From NCBI GenBank assembly GCA_016714685.1, contig JADKCH010000015.1, forward strand, positions 1 to 64,000: a DNA stretch of 64,000 nucleotides, read 5' to 3'. The DNA comes from Candidatus Geothrix odensensis. GTDB taxonomy: Bacteria > Acidobacteriota > Holophagae > Holophagales > Holophagaceae. Shown here piece after piece: positions 62,582 through 64,000 of the stretch (position 1 is the first letter of the stretch; each line of letters begins with the position of its first letter). Position numbers and translations under genes: made by a program. The notes beneath the pieces were generated by a model, which searched no databases, was not told the origin of the DNA, and saw nothing but the letters and a program-made list of their open reading frames with translations.

Positions 62582-64000
62582 TCAGTTGATGCGGCTCTTG
62601 CGGCCCTGCCACTCCCTGTCGCGCAGCAGGAACTTCTGGATCTTGCCCGTGGAGGTCTTGGGCAGGGCACCGAACTCGATGTGCCTGGGCAGCTTGAAGT
62701 TGGCCAGCCGGGTTCGGCAGTGCGCGACCAGCTCCTCGGTGGTGGCCGAGGCGCCGGGCTTGAGCGTCACGAAGGCCTTGGGCACCTCGCCCCACTTCGG
62801 GTCGGGCACGGCGATGACGGCGCACTCCATGACGGCGGGATGGGAGACCAGGGCCTGCTCCACCTCGATGGTGGAGATGTTCTCGCCGCCGGAGATGATG
62901 ATGTCCTTGGCCCGGTCGCGCAGCTCGATGGCGCCATCCGGATGTTGCACCCCGAGGTCGCCGGAGTGGAACCAGCCGCCATGGAAGGCCTTCGCCGTGG
63001 CTTCCGGATCCTCGAAGTAGCCCGTCATCACCACGTTGCCACGCATGACCACCTCGCCCATGGTGGCGCCATCCCGGGGCACGTCGTTCATGTCTTCACC
63101 GACGATGCGCACCTCGCCCGCGCAGACATTGGGCATGCCCTGGCGGGCCCGCAGCTCCGCCTGTTGCGCCAGGGGCAGCGTATCCTGCCCGGGGGCCGGC
63201 ACGTTGATGGTGAAGGGCCCGTAGACTTCCGTGAGGCCGTACACGTGGTCCAGCTGGAAGTTCAGCTCCGCCATGCGGGCGATGAGCGTCGGCGAGGGCG
63301 GGGCCCCCGCCGTGAAGAGCCGCACGGGCTTCGCCAGCCGGTGGGCGGCCGGGTCGGTCACGAGCATGGTGCAGACCGTCGGGGCCGCGCAGAAGTGGGT
63401 GACGCCGCCATCGAAGAGCTGCCAGGTGGGCCCGGGCTCGATCTTGGGAATGCAGATGCTTTCCGCGCCCACGGCCGCCAGGCCCCAGGTGAAGCACCAG
63501 CCGTTGCAGTGGAACATCGGCAAGGTCCAGAGGTACTGGGACTCGGCCTGCACCCGGTGATCAAGCACCATGGCCAGGGCGTTCAGGTAGGCGCCCCGGT
63601 GATGGTAGACCACGCCCTTGGGCCGGCCGGTGGTGCCGGAGGTGTAGTTGATGGTGATGGGCTCGTCTTCGCTCGCCAGCCAGGGCTCCACGGGGGCTTC
63701 GGAGCCGCTCTGGAGCAGGGCCTCGAACTCGGCCCCGAGCACGGTGCGCGGGACCGCGGACGGCACGCTGGCCAACTGGGGCTCCAGCTCCGGGGACACA
63801 AAAACCTTGGCGGCCCCGCTGTGGCTCACGATGTAGGCGATCTCCTCCGGGTTCAGGCGCGTGTTGATCGCCACGAGGATGCCCCCCGCCAGCGGGACCG
63901 CGAAGTGCGCCAGCAGCAGGGGCTCGGAGTTGAAGGCCAGGAAGGCTACGCGGTCCCCCTTCTGCAACCCCGCGGCCCGCAGCGCCGAGGCGAAGCGCCG
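62582..64000 (-). CDS. acyl-CoA synthetase, AMP-binding (5' end outside window)
   Basis: Open to the window edge, so the N-terminus is missing; 472 residues are visible. The adenylate-forming core motifs are 'YTSGTTGRPKGV' (P-loop), 'YGLTEVYGP', 'GWFHSGDLGV', 'DRAKDIIISGGENIS' and the C-terminal catalytic Lys in 'PKTSTGKIQKFLLR'. 'FHCNGWCFTW' is typical of the AlkK/medium-chain branch. It converts a carboxylic acid and CoA to the acyl-CoA with ATP. It is the first visible gene of the unit with the cNMP/CBS protein and exonuclease. Confidence 0.93.
   Translation of the reverse strand, partial: RRFASALRAAGLQKGDRVAFLAFNSEPLLLAHFAVPLAGGILVAINTRLNPEEIAYIVSHSGAAKVFVSPELEPQLASVPSAVPRTVLGAEFEALLQSGSEAPVEPWLASEDEPITINYTSGTTGRPKGVVYHHRGAYLNALAMVLDHRVQAESQYLWTLPMFHCNGWCFTWGLAAVGAESICIPKIEPGPTWQLFDGGVTHFCAAPTVCTMLVTDPAAHRLAKPVRLFTAGAPPSPTLIARMAELNFQLDHVYGLTEVYGPFTINVPAPGQDTLPLAQQAELRARQGMPNVCAGEVRIVGEDMNDVPRDGATMGEVVMRGNVVMTGYFEDPEATAKAFHGGWFHSGDLGVQHPDGAIELRDRAKDIIISGGENISTIEVEQALVSHPAVMECAVIAVPDPKWGEVPKAFVTLKPGASATTEELVAHCRTRLANFKLPRHIEFGALPKTSTGKIQKFLLRDREWQGRKSRIN

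Overview
The window is GC-rich DNA from a Gram-negative bacterium. This rests on a TonB protein, exported beta-barrel-like proteins, a LysM cell-wall protein, a periplasmic nitrate reductase and proton-translocating transhydrogenase. The gene set (NapAB, FeoAB, ActP, chemoreceptor-like proteins, SpoIID-type amidase enhancer, many signal-peptide proteins of unknown function) would fit an Acidobacteriota/Holophagae (Geothrix-like) organism. That placement is inference: no 16S gene is present. Genes are tightly packed on both strands with many 1-4 base stop/start overlaps. There is no prophage, CRISPR array, transposase or integrase.

Layout. 1-4.7 kb: 3' part of a hybrid histidine kinase, tcdA-tatD, tRNA-Arg(CCT), an exported protein and a dCMP-deaminase-like enzyme. 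4.7-12 kb: an unknown protein, a SpoIID/serine hydrolase/Gfo-Idh-MocA operon linked by 4-base overlaps, a membrane protein and an M14 carboxypeptidase. 12-19 kb: yebC with a duplicated 3' tail, a TPR membrane protein, ybeY with a long basic tail, rsmG, a LysM protein, a frameshifted PfkB kinase, an Smr-like protein and an outer-membrane protein. 19-30 kb: two exported coiled-coil proteins (one frameshifted), ABC-F uup, a MarR regulator, a transglutaminase, recO, a chemoreceptor-like protein, tonB and the RNase P RNA. 30-39 kb: GNAT, MFS, methyltransferase, a tautomerase-like/winged-helix protein, fur, add, nrnA, ribA, a frameshifted DUF2721 gene, rluB and pgsA. 39-43 kb: feoA-feoB plus a 48-residue Cys-rich companion, an MBL hydrolase and a 56-residue membrane protein. 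43-52 kb: napAB, glgC, nitroreductase, and pntAa-pntAb-pntB. 52-64 kb: NTF2-like, radical SAM, barrel-SPOR protein, U32 peptidase (rlhA-like), HI0933-like flavoprotein, then DUF485-actP, a DEDDh exonuclease, a cNMP/CBS/DUF294 protein and an acyl-CoA synthetase.

How the genes work together. FeoA/FeoB/FeoB-companion form a ferrous iron import unit, with a Fur-family gene 5 kb away. NapAB is a periplasmic nitrate reductase core without the usual quinol dehydrogenase or chaperone genes beside it. PntAa/Ab/B make NADPH from NADH using proton motive force. The right end looks like a carboxylate (acetate-type) uptake, activation and signalling module.

The most unusual items are: the yebC 3' end duplicated as a 40-bp direct repeat around 137 bp of hairpin-rich DNA; a perfect hairpin that puts the pntB Shine-Dalgarno sequence in its loop and its first start base in the stem; a serine hydrolase that begins eight residues before its catalytic serine; a chemoreceptor-like protein with a degenerate signalling tip and a large unknown C-terminal region; and three single-base frameshifts that look like indels in short homopolymers, which may be assembly errors.
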